Assembly: GCA_902778665.1 (NCBI GenBank)
Contig: CACYYN010000004.1
Coordinates: 27,194-91,193, forward strand
DNA length: 64,000 bases
Direction of reading: 5' to 3'
From: Oscillospiraceae bacterium
Lineage (GTDB): Bacteria; Bacillota; Clostridia; Oscillospirales; Oscillospiraceae
Below are positions 18,648-27,787 of the stretch, one piece after another. The position numbers and the translations under genes are program-made. The notes beneath the pieces are model-generated. The model saw only the letters and a list, made by a program, of their open reading frames with translations, searched no databases and had not been told where the DNA came from. Position 1 is the first letter of the stretch; every line of letters begins with the position of its first letter.

Positions 18648-20000
18648 ATGTTTGGTTTGACTGTTTCCGAAGCCGCCGCGATTTGCGGCGGCTCGGTTTC
18701 TGATATGAAGTGTGATGCCGAAATTACCTCCGTCGCTATAGACAGTCGTGCCGTAATGCCCGGCAGTCTTTTCGTGGCCTATCGGGGAGAGCGGACGGAC
18801 GGACATCGCTTTATCACCTCGGCTTTGGAAAAGGGTGCTGTCTGTGCCCTTGCTGAGTACTTGCCGGAGGGAGTAAGCGGACCGGTGATTATCTGTGAGG
18901 ATGTACAGTTTGCGCTGGAAAAGCTGACGGCTGCCTTCCGTTCTATGCTCACCATTCCCGTAATCGGCATTACGGGCAGTGTCGGCAAGACCACTGCAAA
19001 AGAGATGGTTTCCTCCGTGCTTGCACAGCGTTATTGTGTGCACAAAACAGCAGGAAATCTCAATAACACCATCGGTCTTCCTGTTTCCATCGGCGGTATT
19101 CAGCGTGAGCATGAGGCGGCCGTGATAGAGATGGGCATCAACCATTTCGGTGAGATGGACCGTCTGGGGGCAATGGCAAAGCCCGACGTGATGCTTTATA
19201 CCCGCATCGGCCATGCACATCTGGAATTCCTTGGTGACCTGAACGGTGTGTTTCGCGCAAAGACTGAGGTCCTATCCCACATGCGCCATGACGCACTGGT
19301 GATTTACAACGGAGATGACCCGTATCTTACGCCGCTTCACGAAAGAGAAAATCATCTGAGTTTCGGCAGAGGAAAGCAGTGTGATGTGCGGGCAGATAAT
19401 GTCTCCTTCACGGATGACGGCACCATTCGCTGTGACATTGCTTTTCATAACCGCCGTATTCCCGTCCGCGTGAATTCCTTTGGGGAGCATATGGTCTATG
19501 CTGCTTTGGAGGGTGCTGCTGTGGGATTTGCCATGGGGCTTTCGGATGAAGAGATCGTCGCGGGCATTGCCTCCTATGAGACGGTTGGAAGACGTTTTTC
19601 CTGCCGGAACACCGGCTTTATTCGCCTGATTGACGATTGCTATAACGCAAATCCCGATTCTGTGCGCTCCTCGATCGATTCTCTGATGGACTTCCCCACA
19701 AGGCATGTCTGCGTTCTGGGTGAGATGCTGGAGCTTGGCCGTGACAGCGAAAAAATGCATTATGAAGTGGGGGCTTACGCCCGGGAAAAGGGCGTTGATC
19801 TGATGCTGCTCAGCGGACCACTCTGCGCCCATACGGCGGAAGGCTTCGGCGAAAATGCTCTGTTCTATCCGGACAAAGCATCACTGATGGCAGCGATCCC
19901 GTCCCGACTCCGACAGGGGGACACCGTGCTGGTGAAGGCATCACTTGGTTCAAAATATGCCGAGATTTCCGACTTTCTGAACAATTATCATCCAGATTAA
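18648..20000 (+). CDS. murF: UDP-N-acetylmuramoyl-tripeptide--D-alanyl-D-alanine ligase MurF
   Basis: Adds D-Ala-D-Ala to the peptidoglycan precursor. A short N-terminal Mur domain (DSRAVMPGSLFVA, GHRFI) is followed by the ATP site GITGSVGKTTAKEM near residue 108, the AGNLNNTIGLP motif typical of MurF, and IEMGINHFGEM. The C-terminal domain has DDCYNANPDSVRSS. The length of 450 aa is normal. It lies 10 bp after the SPFH gene and far (13 kb) from the mraZ-ftsZ cluster, where it usually belongs. Confidence 0.95.
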   Translation: MFGLTVSEAAAICGGSVSDMKCDAEITSVAIDSRAVMPGSLFVAYRGERTDGHRFITSALEKGAVCALAEYLPEGVSGPVIICEDVQFALEKLTAAFRSMLTIPVIGITGSVGKTTAKEMVSSVLAQRYCVHKTAGNLNNTIGLPVSIGGIQREHEAAVIEMGINHFGEMDRLGAMAKPDVMLYTRIGHAHLEFLGDLNGVFRAKTEVLSHMRHDALVIYNGDDPYLTPLHERENHLSFGRGKQCDVRADNVSFTDDGTIRCDIAFHNRRIPVRVNSFGEHMVYAALEGAAVGFAMGLSDEEIVAGIASYETVGRRFSCRNTGFIRLIDDCYNANPDSVRSSIDSLMDFPTRHVCVLGEMLELGRDSEKMHYEVGAYAREKGVDLMLLSGPLCAHTAEGFGENALFYPDKASLMAAIPSRLRQGDTVLVKASLGSKYAEISDFLNNYHPD

Positions 20001-20036
20001 GGAGCAAGCACATAACAGATATGAAAGGATCAGATT

Positions 20037-21284
20037 ATGAAAAGTGAAATCCGGGATCTCTCCCTTGCAGCCTCCGGTGCCCGTAAGATTGAATGGGTTG
20101 AGCGCAACTGTGATCTTCTTCGCACGCTCCGTGCCGAATTCCGGCAGACGCTTCCGTTTCAGGGAAAAAAGATAGCCCTCTCCGTCCATCTGGAAGCAAA
20201 GACTGCCTTCCTTTGCAAAGTGCTGCAGGCAGGCGGTGCCGAGATGTATGTCACCGGCTCCAATCCGCTCTCCACACAGGATGATGTGGCAGCGGCCCTT
20301 GTAGCAGACGGCATGGAGGTGCATGCCTGGTATGGTGCCACCGAGGAGGAGTATTTCTCCCATATCCGCCATGTGCTGGAAAACGGCCCCAACATCATCA
20401 TCGATGACGGCGGAGATCTCATCAACATGATCCACAATGAGATGCCGGAGCTGATCCCTGATATCATCGGCGGGTGCGAGGAAACCACCACCGGTATCAA
20501 CCGTCTGGAGGCAATGAACCGTGCCGGGAAGCTGGCCTTTCCCATGATCAGAGTCAACAACGCAGCCTGCAAGCATTTTTTTGATAACCGCTACGGGACC
20601 GGTCAGTCGGTGTGGGACGGCATCTGCCGTACCACCAATCTGATTGTGGCCGGCAAGGTTGTGGTGGTTTCCGGCTACGGCTGGTGCGGAAAGGGCACTG
20701 CTCTGCGAGCAAAGGGGTTGGGAGCCCGGGTTGTCGTCACAGAGGTGGATCCGATCCGTGCTCTGGAGGCGGTGATGGACGGATATGATGTCATGCCCAT
20801 GAAGGAGGCAGCAGCCGTGGGAGATTTCTTTGTCACCGTTACCGGCTGCGACAGGATCATCGGCGAAGAGATCTTCCCCCTGCTCAAAGACGGGGCCATC
20901 CTCTGCAATGCCGGCCACTTCGACACGGAGATCGATATGGCCGCTCTTCGCTCCGTGGCTTTGGAGCAACGGGAACAACGCAAAAACATTATGGGCTATC
21001 ATCTTCCCAACGGACGGTGGATTTTTGTGCTGGGTGAGGGCAGACTGGTGAATCTGGCCTGTGCTGACGGACACCCTGCCGAGATTATGGATATGAGTTT
21101 TGCCATTCAGGCATTGTCTGCAAAATATCTGGTAGAACACGCAGGGCAGATGACGGAAAAACTCATCGACGTACCCTATGAGGTAGACCGAGGCGTCGCA
21201 GAGCGTAAGCTCGCCTTCATGGGCAAGAAAATCGATATCCTCACACCGGAGCAGGAGCGGTATCTCAACAGTTACAATTTATAA
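20037..21284 (+). CDS. ahcY: Adenosylhomocysteinase
   Basis: Hydrolyses S-adenosylhomocysteine to adenosine and homocysteine, using bound NAD. Visible motifs are LSVHLEAKTAFL (family: LhmtxqTAvL), DDGGDLINMIH, the EETTTGINRLEAM segment, VVSGYGWCGKGTALRAKGLGA (NAD Rossmann motif) and CNAGHFDTEID. The 415-aa length corresponds to the short form found in some bacteria and archaea. The C-terminal tail DILTPEQERYLNSYNL takes the place of the usual KPDHYRY end. It lies 36 bp after murF, with no riboswitch in the gap. Confidence 0.93.
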   Translation: MKSEIRDLSLAASGARKIEWVERNCDLLRTLRAEFRQTLPFQGKKIALSVHLEAKTAFLCKVLQAGGAEMYVTGSNPLSTQDDVAAALVADGMEVHAWYGATEEEYFSHIRHVLENGPNIIIDDGGDLINMIHNEMPELIPDIIGGCEETTTGINRLEAMNRAGKLAFPMIRVNNAACKHFFDNRYGTGQSVWDGICRTTNLIVAGKVVVVSGYGWCGKGTALRAKGLGARVVVTEVDPIRALEAVMDGYDVMPMKEAAAVGDFFVTVTGCDRIIGEEIFPLLKDGAILCNAGHFDTEIDMAALRSVALEQREQRKNIMGYHLPNGRWIFVLGEGRLVNLACADGHPAEIMDMSFAIQALSAKYLVEHAGQMTEKLIDVPYEVDRGVAERKLAFMGKKIDILTPEQERYLNSYNL

Positions 21285-21287
21285 TGT

Positions 21288-21761
21288 ATGATGAAGACAG
21301 ACTATAAGCTTCTTTCGCAGCAGCTGGAATCCCTCATTGCAAGGGTTCCGTATCTCACGGCAAATCTGGCCAATGCCTCAGCTCTGCTCTGGCAGGAGCT
21401 GGATTGCATCAACTGGGCGGGGTTCTACCTCGCTGAGGGCGATGTGCTTGTGCTGGGGCCATTCCAGGGGAAGCCCGCATGTATTGAAATTCCTTACGGG
21501 AAGGGTGTTTGCGGCACGGCTTTCCGTTCCGACAGCACGGTAGTGGTGGATGATGTGCATCAGTTCCCGGGCCATATCGCCTGTGACTGCGCTTCCAACT
21601 CTGAAATTGTCATTCCGCTCCACAGAGATGGCAGTGTGATCGGGGTTCTGGATATCGACAGCCCGCTTTTCTCGCGTTTCACACCGGAGGATCGGGCCGG
21701 GCTGGAAGCCTTCGCTTCCATTCTCGAGGAGCATCTGTTTATGACCGGAGGACAGGGTTAG
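21288..21761 (+). CDS. Free methionine-(R)-sulfoxide reductase, GAF domain
   Basis: A single GAF-domain protein of the fRMsr (MsrC/YtsP) family that reduces free methionine-R-sulfoxide. Conserved pieces are the WAGFYL strand, GPFQGKPACIEIPYGKGVCG and HIACDCASNSEIVIP; these supply the family cysteines (ACI, GVCG and ACDC positions). The length of 157 aa is typical. Two adjacent ATGs (21288, 21291) could start it, and no strong Shine-Dalgarno is seen. It follows ahcY by 3 bp and precedes phoH by 1 bp. Confidence 0.9.
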   Translation: MMKTDYKLLSQQLESLIARVPYLTANLANASALLWQELDCINWAGFYLAEGDVLVLGPFQGKPACIEIPYGKGVCGTAFRSDSTVVVDDVHQFPGHIACDCASNSEIVIPLHRDGSVIGVLDIDSPLFSRFTPEDRAGLEAFASILEEHLFMTGGQG

Positions 21762-21762
21762 A

Positions 21763-22782
21763 ATGATCGATAAAGTCATAGAGATCGAAAGAATTGAAGA
21801 TGTCATCAATGTGTTCGGATCCTTTGACCAGAATCTCAGAATTCTGGAAGGGGAGCTGGGAGTCAAGGTTCTGGACAGGGAGGATGTTCTCCACGTCTGC
21901 GGGGAGCCGGAAGATGTGATTCTTGCGGAAAAGGCCATCGGCGGCCTGCTGACGCTTGCCTCGAAGGGCGAGACCATCAATGACCAGAACGTCCGGTATG
22001 TCCTCAAGCTGGTGCGGCAGGGCAGAGAGGATAAAATCAGCGAGCTGGTGGGTGATGTGATCTGCATTACGGCAAACGGCAAGCCCATCAAGCCAAAGAC
22101 CATCGGGCAGAAGCTTTACTGTGATGCCATTGCCTCCAACACCATCACGGTGGGTGAGGGTCCTGCAGGCACGGGAAAATCCTATCTGGCCGTGGCTGCG
22201 GCGGTTGCTGCCTTCCGGGCTGAGGAGGTCAACCGTATTATCCTTACCCGCCCGGCGGTGGAGGCCGGTGAGCGGCTGGGCTTTCTGCCCGGGGACCTGC
22301 AGAGTAAGGTAGACCCTTACCTGAGGCCGCTGTACGATGCTCTGTTCGACATGCTGGGTGTGGAGACCTACCAGAAATATCTGGAGAAGGGCAGCATTGA
22401 GGTGGCGCCGCTTGCCTATATGCGAGGCCGCACACTGGATGACAGCTTTATCATTCTTGATGAGGCGCAGAATACCTCCGGTGAACAGATGAAAATGTTT
22501 CTGACACGTCTGGGGTTCGGTTCCAAGATGGTCATTACCGGGGATGTTTCCCAGATTGACCTGCCGGAAGATAAAACAAGCGGCCTGAAGGTAGCCATGA
22601 AGGTGCTGGACGGAATTGACGATGTGGCCATCTGCACTCTGACGGGGGCTGATGTGGTACGCCATCGTCTGGTGCAGCGAATTATAGAGTCTTATGAGGA
22701 ATACGAGAAGAAGCAGCCGAAAACGCCCGAACCGGGCAGACCGGCCGCCGGTAGGAAATACAGAAGGAGGCCGGAGCGATGA
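21763..22782 (+). CDS. phoH: PhoH family ATPase
   Basis: Cytosolic P-loop ATPase of the PhoH/YbeZ group, linked to YbeY in RNA metabolism. A small N-terminal KH-like region (residues 1 to ~100) is followed by Walker A GPAGTGKSYLAVA, then LTRPAVEAGERLGFLPGD, RGRTLDDSFIILDEAQN (Walker B) and ITGDVSQIDLP. The length of 339 aa is normal. It overlaps ybeY by 4 bp. The sporulation genes yqfC/yqfD, which precede phoH in many spore formers, are not here. Confidence 0.95.
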   Translation: MIDKVIEIERIEDVINVFGSFDQNLRILEGELGVKVLDREDVLHVCGEPEDVILAEKAIGGLLTLASKGETINDQNVRYVLKLVRQGREDKISELVGDVICITANGKPIKPKTIGQKLYCDAIASNTITVGEGPAGTGKSYLAVAAAVAAFRAEEVNRIILTRPAVEAGERLGFLPGDLQSKVDPYLRPLYDALFDMLGVETYQKYLEKGSIEVAPLAYMRGRTLDDSFIILDEAQNTSGEQMKMFLTRLGFGSKMVITGDVSQIDLPEDKTSGLKVAMKVLDGIDDVAICTLTGADVVRHRLVQRIIESYEEYEKKQPKTPEPGRPAAGRKYRRRPER

Positions 22783-23264
22783 ATGAAATAGCTGTCAGCC
22801 GGGAGAAGAAAAACCTGGGCCATCCCAATGCAGCACGGCTGATTCGCGAAGCAGCAAACCGGGCTCTTGAAGCGGAGGGAATCCGTGAACACTGCATTAT
22901 CTCCGTCCTCCTGACGGACGATGAAGGCATCCGGACAGCCAATCGGGAATTCCGGAATACGGACGCAGCTACCGATGTGCTCTCCTTTCCCCTTAACGAG
23001 CTTCAGCCGGGGGATTTTCGTGCGGAGGATTGCGAAAAAGAGATGGAGACCGGTGCTGTTTTATTGGGTGACATGATGATCAACCTTGCCAGATGTGAGC
23101 AGCAGGGAGAGGAATACGGCCACGGGTTTAATCATGAGATTCAGTATCTGACGGTGCATTCCGTTCTCCATCTGCTGGGCTATGACCATGTGGATGAAGG
23201 GGAGATGAAGAGACAGATGCGAAGCCGGGAAAAAGTGATTATGGGAGAAAAGGAAAATGACTGA
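22779..23264 (+). CDS. ybeY: Endoribonuclease YbeY
   Basis: Metal-dependent RNase acting in 16S rRNA 3'-end maturation and ribosome quality control. The zinc motif HSVLHLLGYDH (H-x3-H-x5-H) is near residue 126 to 136. The upstream NREFRNTDAATDVLSFP and LLGDMMINL segments are also family features. The length is 161 aa. It overlaps phoH by 4 bp and era by 8 bp. Confidence 0.95.
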   Translation: MNEIAVSREKKNLGHPNAARLIREAANRALEAEGIREHCIISVLLTDDEGIRTANREFRNTDAATDVLSFPLNELQPGDFRAEDCEKEMETGAVLLGDMMINLARCEQQGEEYGHGFNHEIQYLTVHSVLHLLGYDHVDEGEMKRQMRSREKVIMGEKEND

Positions 23265-24144
23265 ATCAGCAATCATTACTGTATGCGGCAGGCCCAATGT
23301 GGGCAAATCCACCATGACCAATGCTCTGGTGGGGGAGAAGATCGCCATTGTCTCCAGCAAACCGCAGACCACCAGAAACCGGATTATGGGCATTGTCAAC
23401 CGGGGCGATACCCAGTTTGTCCTTCTGGATACACCGGGCTTCATCAAACCACGCAACCGTCTGGGCGACTATATGGTAAATGTTGTGAAAGAGAGCGTCA
23501 CCGATGTGGACTGCGTGCTCTTTCTGGTGGAGCCGGTCACAGAGATCGGCCCGGGTGAGATTGCCCTGATGGAAAAATTGCAGGAGAGTGGGGCACCCGT
23601 GATTCTTGTCATCAACAAGATTGACACGGTAGAGAAGGAAAAGCTGCTTGCTGTTATTGCAGCGTATTCTGAGGCTTTCGATTTTGCAGCGGTTGTCCCC
23701 GTCTCCGCAAAGAATGGGGACGGGCTGGACATTCTGCTGGAGGAGATGCAGAAGTACGCATCCGAAGGCCCTCATCTCTTCCCGGACGATATGATCACCG
23801 ATCAGCCGGAAAGACAGATCTGTGCGGAACTGGTGAGAGAGAAGATCCTTCGCTCCCTGGATAAGGAAGTTCCCCACGGTACTGCAGTGGAAATCACCAA
23901 ATTTTCCGAACGGGAGAACGGCATCGTTGATGTCGAGGCTACCATTTACTGCGAGAAGGCCAGTCATAAGGGAATTCTCATCGGCAAGTCCGGCTCCATG
24001 CTCAGAAAAATCGGAGCGGAGGCCAGAGAGGATATGGAGGCGCTCCTTGGCACAAAGGTTTTTCTCCAGACCTGGGTCAAGGTCAAGGAGAACTGGCGTG
24101 ACAGCGAGGTCCAGATCCGGAACTTCGGTTACCGGAACGACTGA
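23257..24144 (+). CDS. era: GTPase Era
   Basis: Essential GTPase for 30S ribosome assembly that binds near the 3' end of 16S rRNA. G1 is GRPNVGKSTMTNAL, the switch region is SSKPQTTRNRIMGI, G3 is LDTPGF, G4 is NKID and G5 is SAKNGDG. The C-terminal KH domain contains GILIGKSGSMLRKIG. The length of 295 aa is normal. The start overlaps ybeY by 8 bp and the stop overlaps recO by 1 bp (TGATG). dgkA and cdd, often between ybeY and era, are absent. Confidence 0.97.
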   Translation: MTESAIITVCGRPNVGKSTMTNALVGEKIAIVSSKPQTTRNRIMGIVNRGDTQFVLLDTPGFIKPRNRLGDYMVNVVKESVTDVDCVLFLVEPVTEIGPGEIALMEKLQESGAPVILVINKIDTVEKEKLLAVIAAYSEAFDFAAVVPVSAKNGDGLDILLEEMQKYASEGPHLFPDDMITDQPERQICAELVREKILRSLDKEVPHGTAVEITKFSERENGIVDVEATIYCEKASHKGILIGKSGSMLRKIGAEAREDMEALLGTKVFLQTWVKVKENWRDSEVQIRNFGYRND

Positions 24145-24893
24145 TGGCCTTTTCGGGATCCGACGCGCTTGTTTTGCGTGAGGTCCGCTACAAGGAGGCG
24201 GACAGAATCCTCACTCTTTTTACCCATGACCGGGGCATCCTCACGGCCAGGGCTCGGGGAGCTCTGCGGAAAAGCAGTAAAATCGCTGCCGCAACCCAGC
24301 AGCTTACCCTCTCGGAGATGACCTTCTTTGAAAACAGGAACCGCCTGATTGTACAGGAGGCTTCCGTCAAAGAGCCCTTTGAGGGCCTGCGTCAGAATTT
24401 TGAATCGTTTGCCCTCGGCTGCTACTTTGCCGAGTGTGTGGAGACACTGGTACAGGAAGGGGAAGAAGAAAACGAGACCTTTCAGCTGATTCTCAACTGT
24501 CTCTATGCCCTCAGCCATGAGCTCTGCGATGCAAGAGTGATCAAGGCGGCATTTGAAGTTCGCCTGATGTGCCTCATGGGCTACACACCCGATCTCTCTG
24601 CCTGCATCGTCTGCGGAAAGGAGCATCCGGAATCTCCGCTTCTCGGGGTGGAGACGGGGCATATCTGCTGCCGGACCTGCCGGGATGCGGCTTTCGGATC
24701 TGCCGTAACACTCTGTGATGCCTCCCTGGCCGCTATGCGCTATCTGGTCAGTGCACCGGCTCGCAGGCTGTTTTCCTTCAAAGTGTCGGAGGACGCCCTG
24801 AAGCGCCTGAGCGATGCATCCGAACGATATCTGCTTGCCCAAGCCGGGAGAGGTTTCTCCACTCTGGACTACTGGAAGAAATTTACAACCTGA
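24144..24893 (+). CDS. recO: DNA repair protein RecO
   Basis: Mediator that loads RecA in the RecFOR pathway. The N-terminal OB fold starts DALVLREVRYKEADRILTLFT. A helical domain follows, with a zinc-binding set of four Cys (CIVCG and CCRTC, about residues 155 to 180). The length is 249 aa. It ends the phoH-ybeY-era-recO block; mutS2 follows after 23 bp. Confidence 0.94.
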   Translation: MAFSGSDALVLREVRYKEADRILTLFTHDRGILTARARGALRKSSKIAAATQQLTLSEMTFFENRNRLIVQEASVKEPFEGLRQNFESFALGCYFAECVETLVQEGEEENETFQLILNCLYALSHELCDARVIKAAFEVRLMCLMGYTPDLSACIVCGKEHPESPLLGVETGHICCRTCRDAAFGSAVTLCDASLAAMRYLVSAPARRLFSFKVSEDALKRLSDASERYLLAQAGRGFSTLDYWKKFTT

Positions 24894-24916
24894 TACAACC
24901 TGATCTTGAAACTGTT

Positions 24917-27292
24917 ATGAGCTTTTTTGAAAAATCATTATTGACACTGGAACTGCCTGCAGTGCTGAAAATGCTTTCGGAACAGGCAGTGAGTGCTCCT
25001 GCCAAGGAGCAGTGCCTTGCACTGATGCCTTCTGTAGAGCATGCAGAAGTTGCCCTCCGCCTGGAGGAGACTACCTGTGCCTGCACCATGATGACGGTGC
25101 GGGGCAGCCCCTCCTTCTCCGGCGTGAAGGATATCCGGCCTTCTCTGGCCCGTGCTGATCTGGGCGGTGCCCTGAACACCCGTGAACTGCTGGATATTGC
25201 AGCGCTTCTCCGGTGTGCAAGGCTGGTGAGAGGTTATGTGGCGGATGACAGTGTAGGCAGAACGAAAATTGACCACCTTTTCTCTGCCCTTCGCGCCAAC
25301 AAATATCTGGAGGAGAAAATCTCCTCCTCCATCACCGGAGAGGATGAAATTGCAGACGGAGCCTCCTCCGACCTGGCTGATCTCCGCCGTAAAATGCGTG
25401 CGGCAGCATCCCGTGCCAGAGAAGCCCTACAGAAGATTATTTCCTCGCCTTCCTATGCCAAAGTGCTGCAGGAGCCGATTATCACCATGCGCTCCGAGCG
25501 CTATGTGGTCCCGGTAAAGGCGGAATATAAAAACTCGGTTCCCGGCCTGGTGCATGACATCTCCGCCACCGGCGCAACCCTGTTTATCGAGCCCATGGGG
25601 GCTGTCAAGGCAAACAATGAGCTGCGGGAGCTGGCGGCAAAGGAGAAGCTGGAGGTGGAGCGGATTCTTGCGGAGCTGTCCGCAGAGTGTGCTGCCCACC
25701 GGGCAGATATGGAGTCTGACTGGTATCTGCTGGTTCGGCTGGATGTGATTTTTGCCAAAGCAAAGCTCTCCTACGCACTGGGCTGCAGTCCTGCTGTACC
25801 GGGAAATGAGATTGTCCTTCGCCGGGCACGTCATCCCTTGCTGAACCGTGACACTGCCGTACCCATCGATGTGGAGCTGGGGCGCGGATTTGACACTCTG
25901 GTCATCACCGGCCCCAACACGGGAGGTAAGACAGTCAGTCTCAAAACCATCGGCCTGCTCTCGGCCATGAACCAGTGCGGGCTTCACATCCCTGCTTCTG
26001 ACGGCAGCACCCTTCCGGTTTTCAGTCATATTCTGGCAGATATCGGTGATGAGCAGAGCATTGAACAGAATCTCTCCACCTTCTCTGCCCACATGACCAA
26101 TATTGTCAACATTCTTGAGGAGTGTGACGAGCACTCTCTGGTCCTTTTTGATGAGCTGGGTGCCGGCACTGACCCTGCAGAGGGTGCGGCCCTAGCGGTG
26201 TCCATTATCGAGCATGTGCGAAAGAAGGGGGCAGTGATCGCTGCCACCACCCACTATACAGAGCTGAAGTTTTATGCTACCAACGAACCCGGGGTTCTCA
26301 ATGCCTCCTGCGAGTTTGATATTGAGACACTGCGGCCAACCTACCATCTGCTGATGGGCATTCCGGGCAAGTCCAACGCCTTTGCCATTTCCCGTCGGCT
26401 GGGGCTTCGGGATGATATCATTGAGGACGCGAAAAACCGTGTCAGCACCGACAATGCAAAGTTTGAGGCCACAGTGGAGAAGCTGGAGCAGATGCGTGTT
26501 CTGCTGGAGAAGGACAGAGAAGCCCAGCAGCAGAAGCTGCGTGAGGCGGAGGACAATGCCCGTCAGGCTGCCCGCGTGAAGGCTGAGCTGGAGGTTCGGC
26601 TGGAGAAGGCGGATGTGAAAGCCCGGCGAGAGGCCGAGCGGATCATTGGAGAGGCGAGAGAAACTGCTGAGCGTGTTTTTGCCGAGCTGGATGAGATGAA
26701 AAAGCATCTCAATGAGGAAGATGATGTCCATCGTATCAATACGGCTCGCAATGAACTGCGGCGAAGTCTCAATGATGCAGAAAACAGCCTCAATCCTGCC
26801 CAGACACCTCAGGAAGACACCCGGCAGTCCGCCCGTGAAATTCGGGTGGGCGATATGGTAGAGATCCGTTCCATGGGCATTCATGCGGAGGTCATTTCCG
26901 TTTCACAGGACCGTACGCTTACCCTCAAGGCCGGTGCCATGACCGTTTCTGCCAAGGAGAATGAGGTCTATCTGCTGGAAGGAAAGGCTGCACAGAAGCC
27001 GAAAAAGAAGCAGGCTGTTTCATCCGGGGCATCTCTTCGCTCCTCAGCCTTTCATCCGGAAGTTGACCTCCGGGGAATGGAATCTATTGAAGCCGTCGCT
27101 ACGGCCGAGCAGTTTATTGACGGTGCGGTCATGGCAAAGGTGTCTCCCATCCGCATCATTCATGGCAAGGGCACAGGTGCCCTCCGTACGGCTATTCATC
27201 AGATGCTGCGACGCAATAAAGCAGTGAAATCCTTCCGGCTCGGTGTTTTCGGAGAAGGTGAAACCGGCGTTACGATCGTGGAGTTGAAATAG
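24917..27292 (+). CDS. mutS2: MutS2 family protein
   Basis: MutS2 is a ribosome-collision and recombination-related ATPase with endonuclease activity. N-terminal lever and clamp domains are followed by Walker A GPNTGGKTVSLKT near residue 334, and LVLFDELGAGTDPAEGAALA (Walker B). A long coiled coil rich in Glu/Arg/Ala covers about residues 515 to 640. A KOW-like segment (VGDMVEIRSMG) is next, and a C-terminal Smr nuclease domain (VDLRGMESIEA, IIHGKGTGALR) ends the protein. The length of 791 aa is typical. Confidence 0.96.
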   Translation: MSFFEKSLLTLELPAVLKMLSEQAVSAPAKEQCLALMPSVEHAEVALRLEETTCACTMMTVRGSPSFSGVKDIRPSLARADLGGALNTRELLDIAALLRCARLVRGYVADDSVGRTKIDHLFSALRANKYLEEKISSSITGEDEIADGASSDLADLRRKMRAAASRAREALQKIISSPSYAKVLQEPIITMRSERYVVPVKAEYKNSVPGLVHDISATGATLFIEPMGAVKANNELRELAAKEKLEVERILAELSAECAAHRADMESDWYLLVRLDVIFAKAKLSYALGCSPAVPGNEIVLRRARHPLLNRDTAVPIDVELGRGFDTLVITGPNTGGKTVSLKTIGLLSAMNQCGLHIPASDGSTLPVFSHILADIGDEQSIEQNLSTFSAHMTNIVNILEECDEHSLVLFDELGAGTDPAEGAALAVSIIEHVRKKGAVIAATTHYTELKFYATNEPGVLNASCEFDIETLRPTYHLLMGIPGKSNAFAISRRLGLRDDIIEDAKNRVSTDNAKFEATVEKLEQMRVLLEKDREAQQQKLREAEDNARQAARVKAELEVRLEKADVKARREAERIIGEARETAERVFAELDEMKKHLNEEDDVHRINTARNELRRSLNDAENSLNPAQTPQEDTRQSAREIRVGDMVEIRSMGIHAEVISVSQDRTLTLKAGAMTVSAKENEVYLLEGKAAQKPKKKQAVSSGASLRSSAFHPEVDLRGMESIEAVATAEQFIDGAVMAKVSPIRIIHGKGTGALRTAIHQMLRRNKAVKSFRLGVFGEGETGVTIVELK

Positions 27293-27388
27293 TGCCTCAT
27301 GCACAGCTCTTTGCGGGTGAATCTGATTGTCAGATTCGTGAGAAAATCAGGCGAGGAATGCATCGAAAATGTTGAAATCCACCAAATA

Positions 27389-27428
27389 TCAACTGGTAGT
27401 TGACGTTTGATGAAAAATATGATATTTT
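27389..27428 (+). promoter_or_regulatory. ptsH promoter with a dyad over the -35 box
   Basis: TTGACG (27400-27405), 17-bp spacer, TATTTT (27423-27428). An inverted repeat TCAACT-GGT-AGTTGA (27389-27403) overlaps the -35 box and could be an operator. Further upstream a hairpin (27319-27326 with 27330-27337) without a T-tract follows mutS2. Confidence 0.6.
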
Positions 27429-27461
27429 ACATTCGTATTTTATGGTAAGGAGCGGAGGATT

Positions 27462-27725
27462 ATGGTATCCAAAGAGGTAGTTATTAATAATCAGGTTGGT
27501 CTTCATGCAAGACCTGCGACTTTCTTTATCCAGAAAGCCAATGAGTTCAAGAGCAGCATCTGGGTCGAAAAGGACGAGCGCCGTGTCAATGCGAAGAGCC
27601 TTCTCGGTGTTCTTTCCCTCGGTATTGTAAAGGGGACTGCAATTACCATCATCGCTGACGGTGCAGATCAGGACGAGGCCATTGATACCCTTTCCGCACT
27701 GATCGATTCTGACTTCTCTGAGTAA
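27462..27725 (+). CDS. ptsH: Phosphocarrier protein HPr
   Basis: General phosphotransferase-system carrier and, in Firmicutes, the CcpA co-effector when phosphorylated on serine. His15 is present in GLHARPA, and Ser46 in NAKSLLGVLSLG; both count exactly to the classical positions, so this is HPr and not Crh. The length of 87 aa is normal. AAGGAGCGGAGG precedes ATG 27462. It is monocistronic: its own promoter upstream and a terminator 20 bp downstream. ptsI is not adjacent. Confidence 0.96.
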   Translation: MVSKEVVINNQVGLHARPATFFIQKANEFKSSIWVEKDERRVNAKSLLGVLSLGIVKGTAITIIADGADQDEAIDTLSALIDSDFSE

Positions 27726-27744
27726 TCTCAATTTGACGAAAAAG

Positions 27745-27773
27745 GGCGTGCTTGTAAGAGCACGCCTTTTTTT
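27745..27773 (+). terminator. Terminator after ptsH
   Basis: GGCGTGCT (27745-27752), 6-base loop, AGCACGCC (27759-27766), then seven T. The AGGAGG of uvrC begins 3 bases after the T-tract, so uvrC has no room for its own promoter downstream of it. Confidence 0.9.
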
Positions 27774-27787
27774 ACAGGAGGAACCCT

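Noticed and set aside
17244-19220. 658-codon open frame on the minus strand
   Set aside because: Antisense to the SPFH gene and murF; composition rich in Cys and His, no family and no ribosome site.
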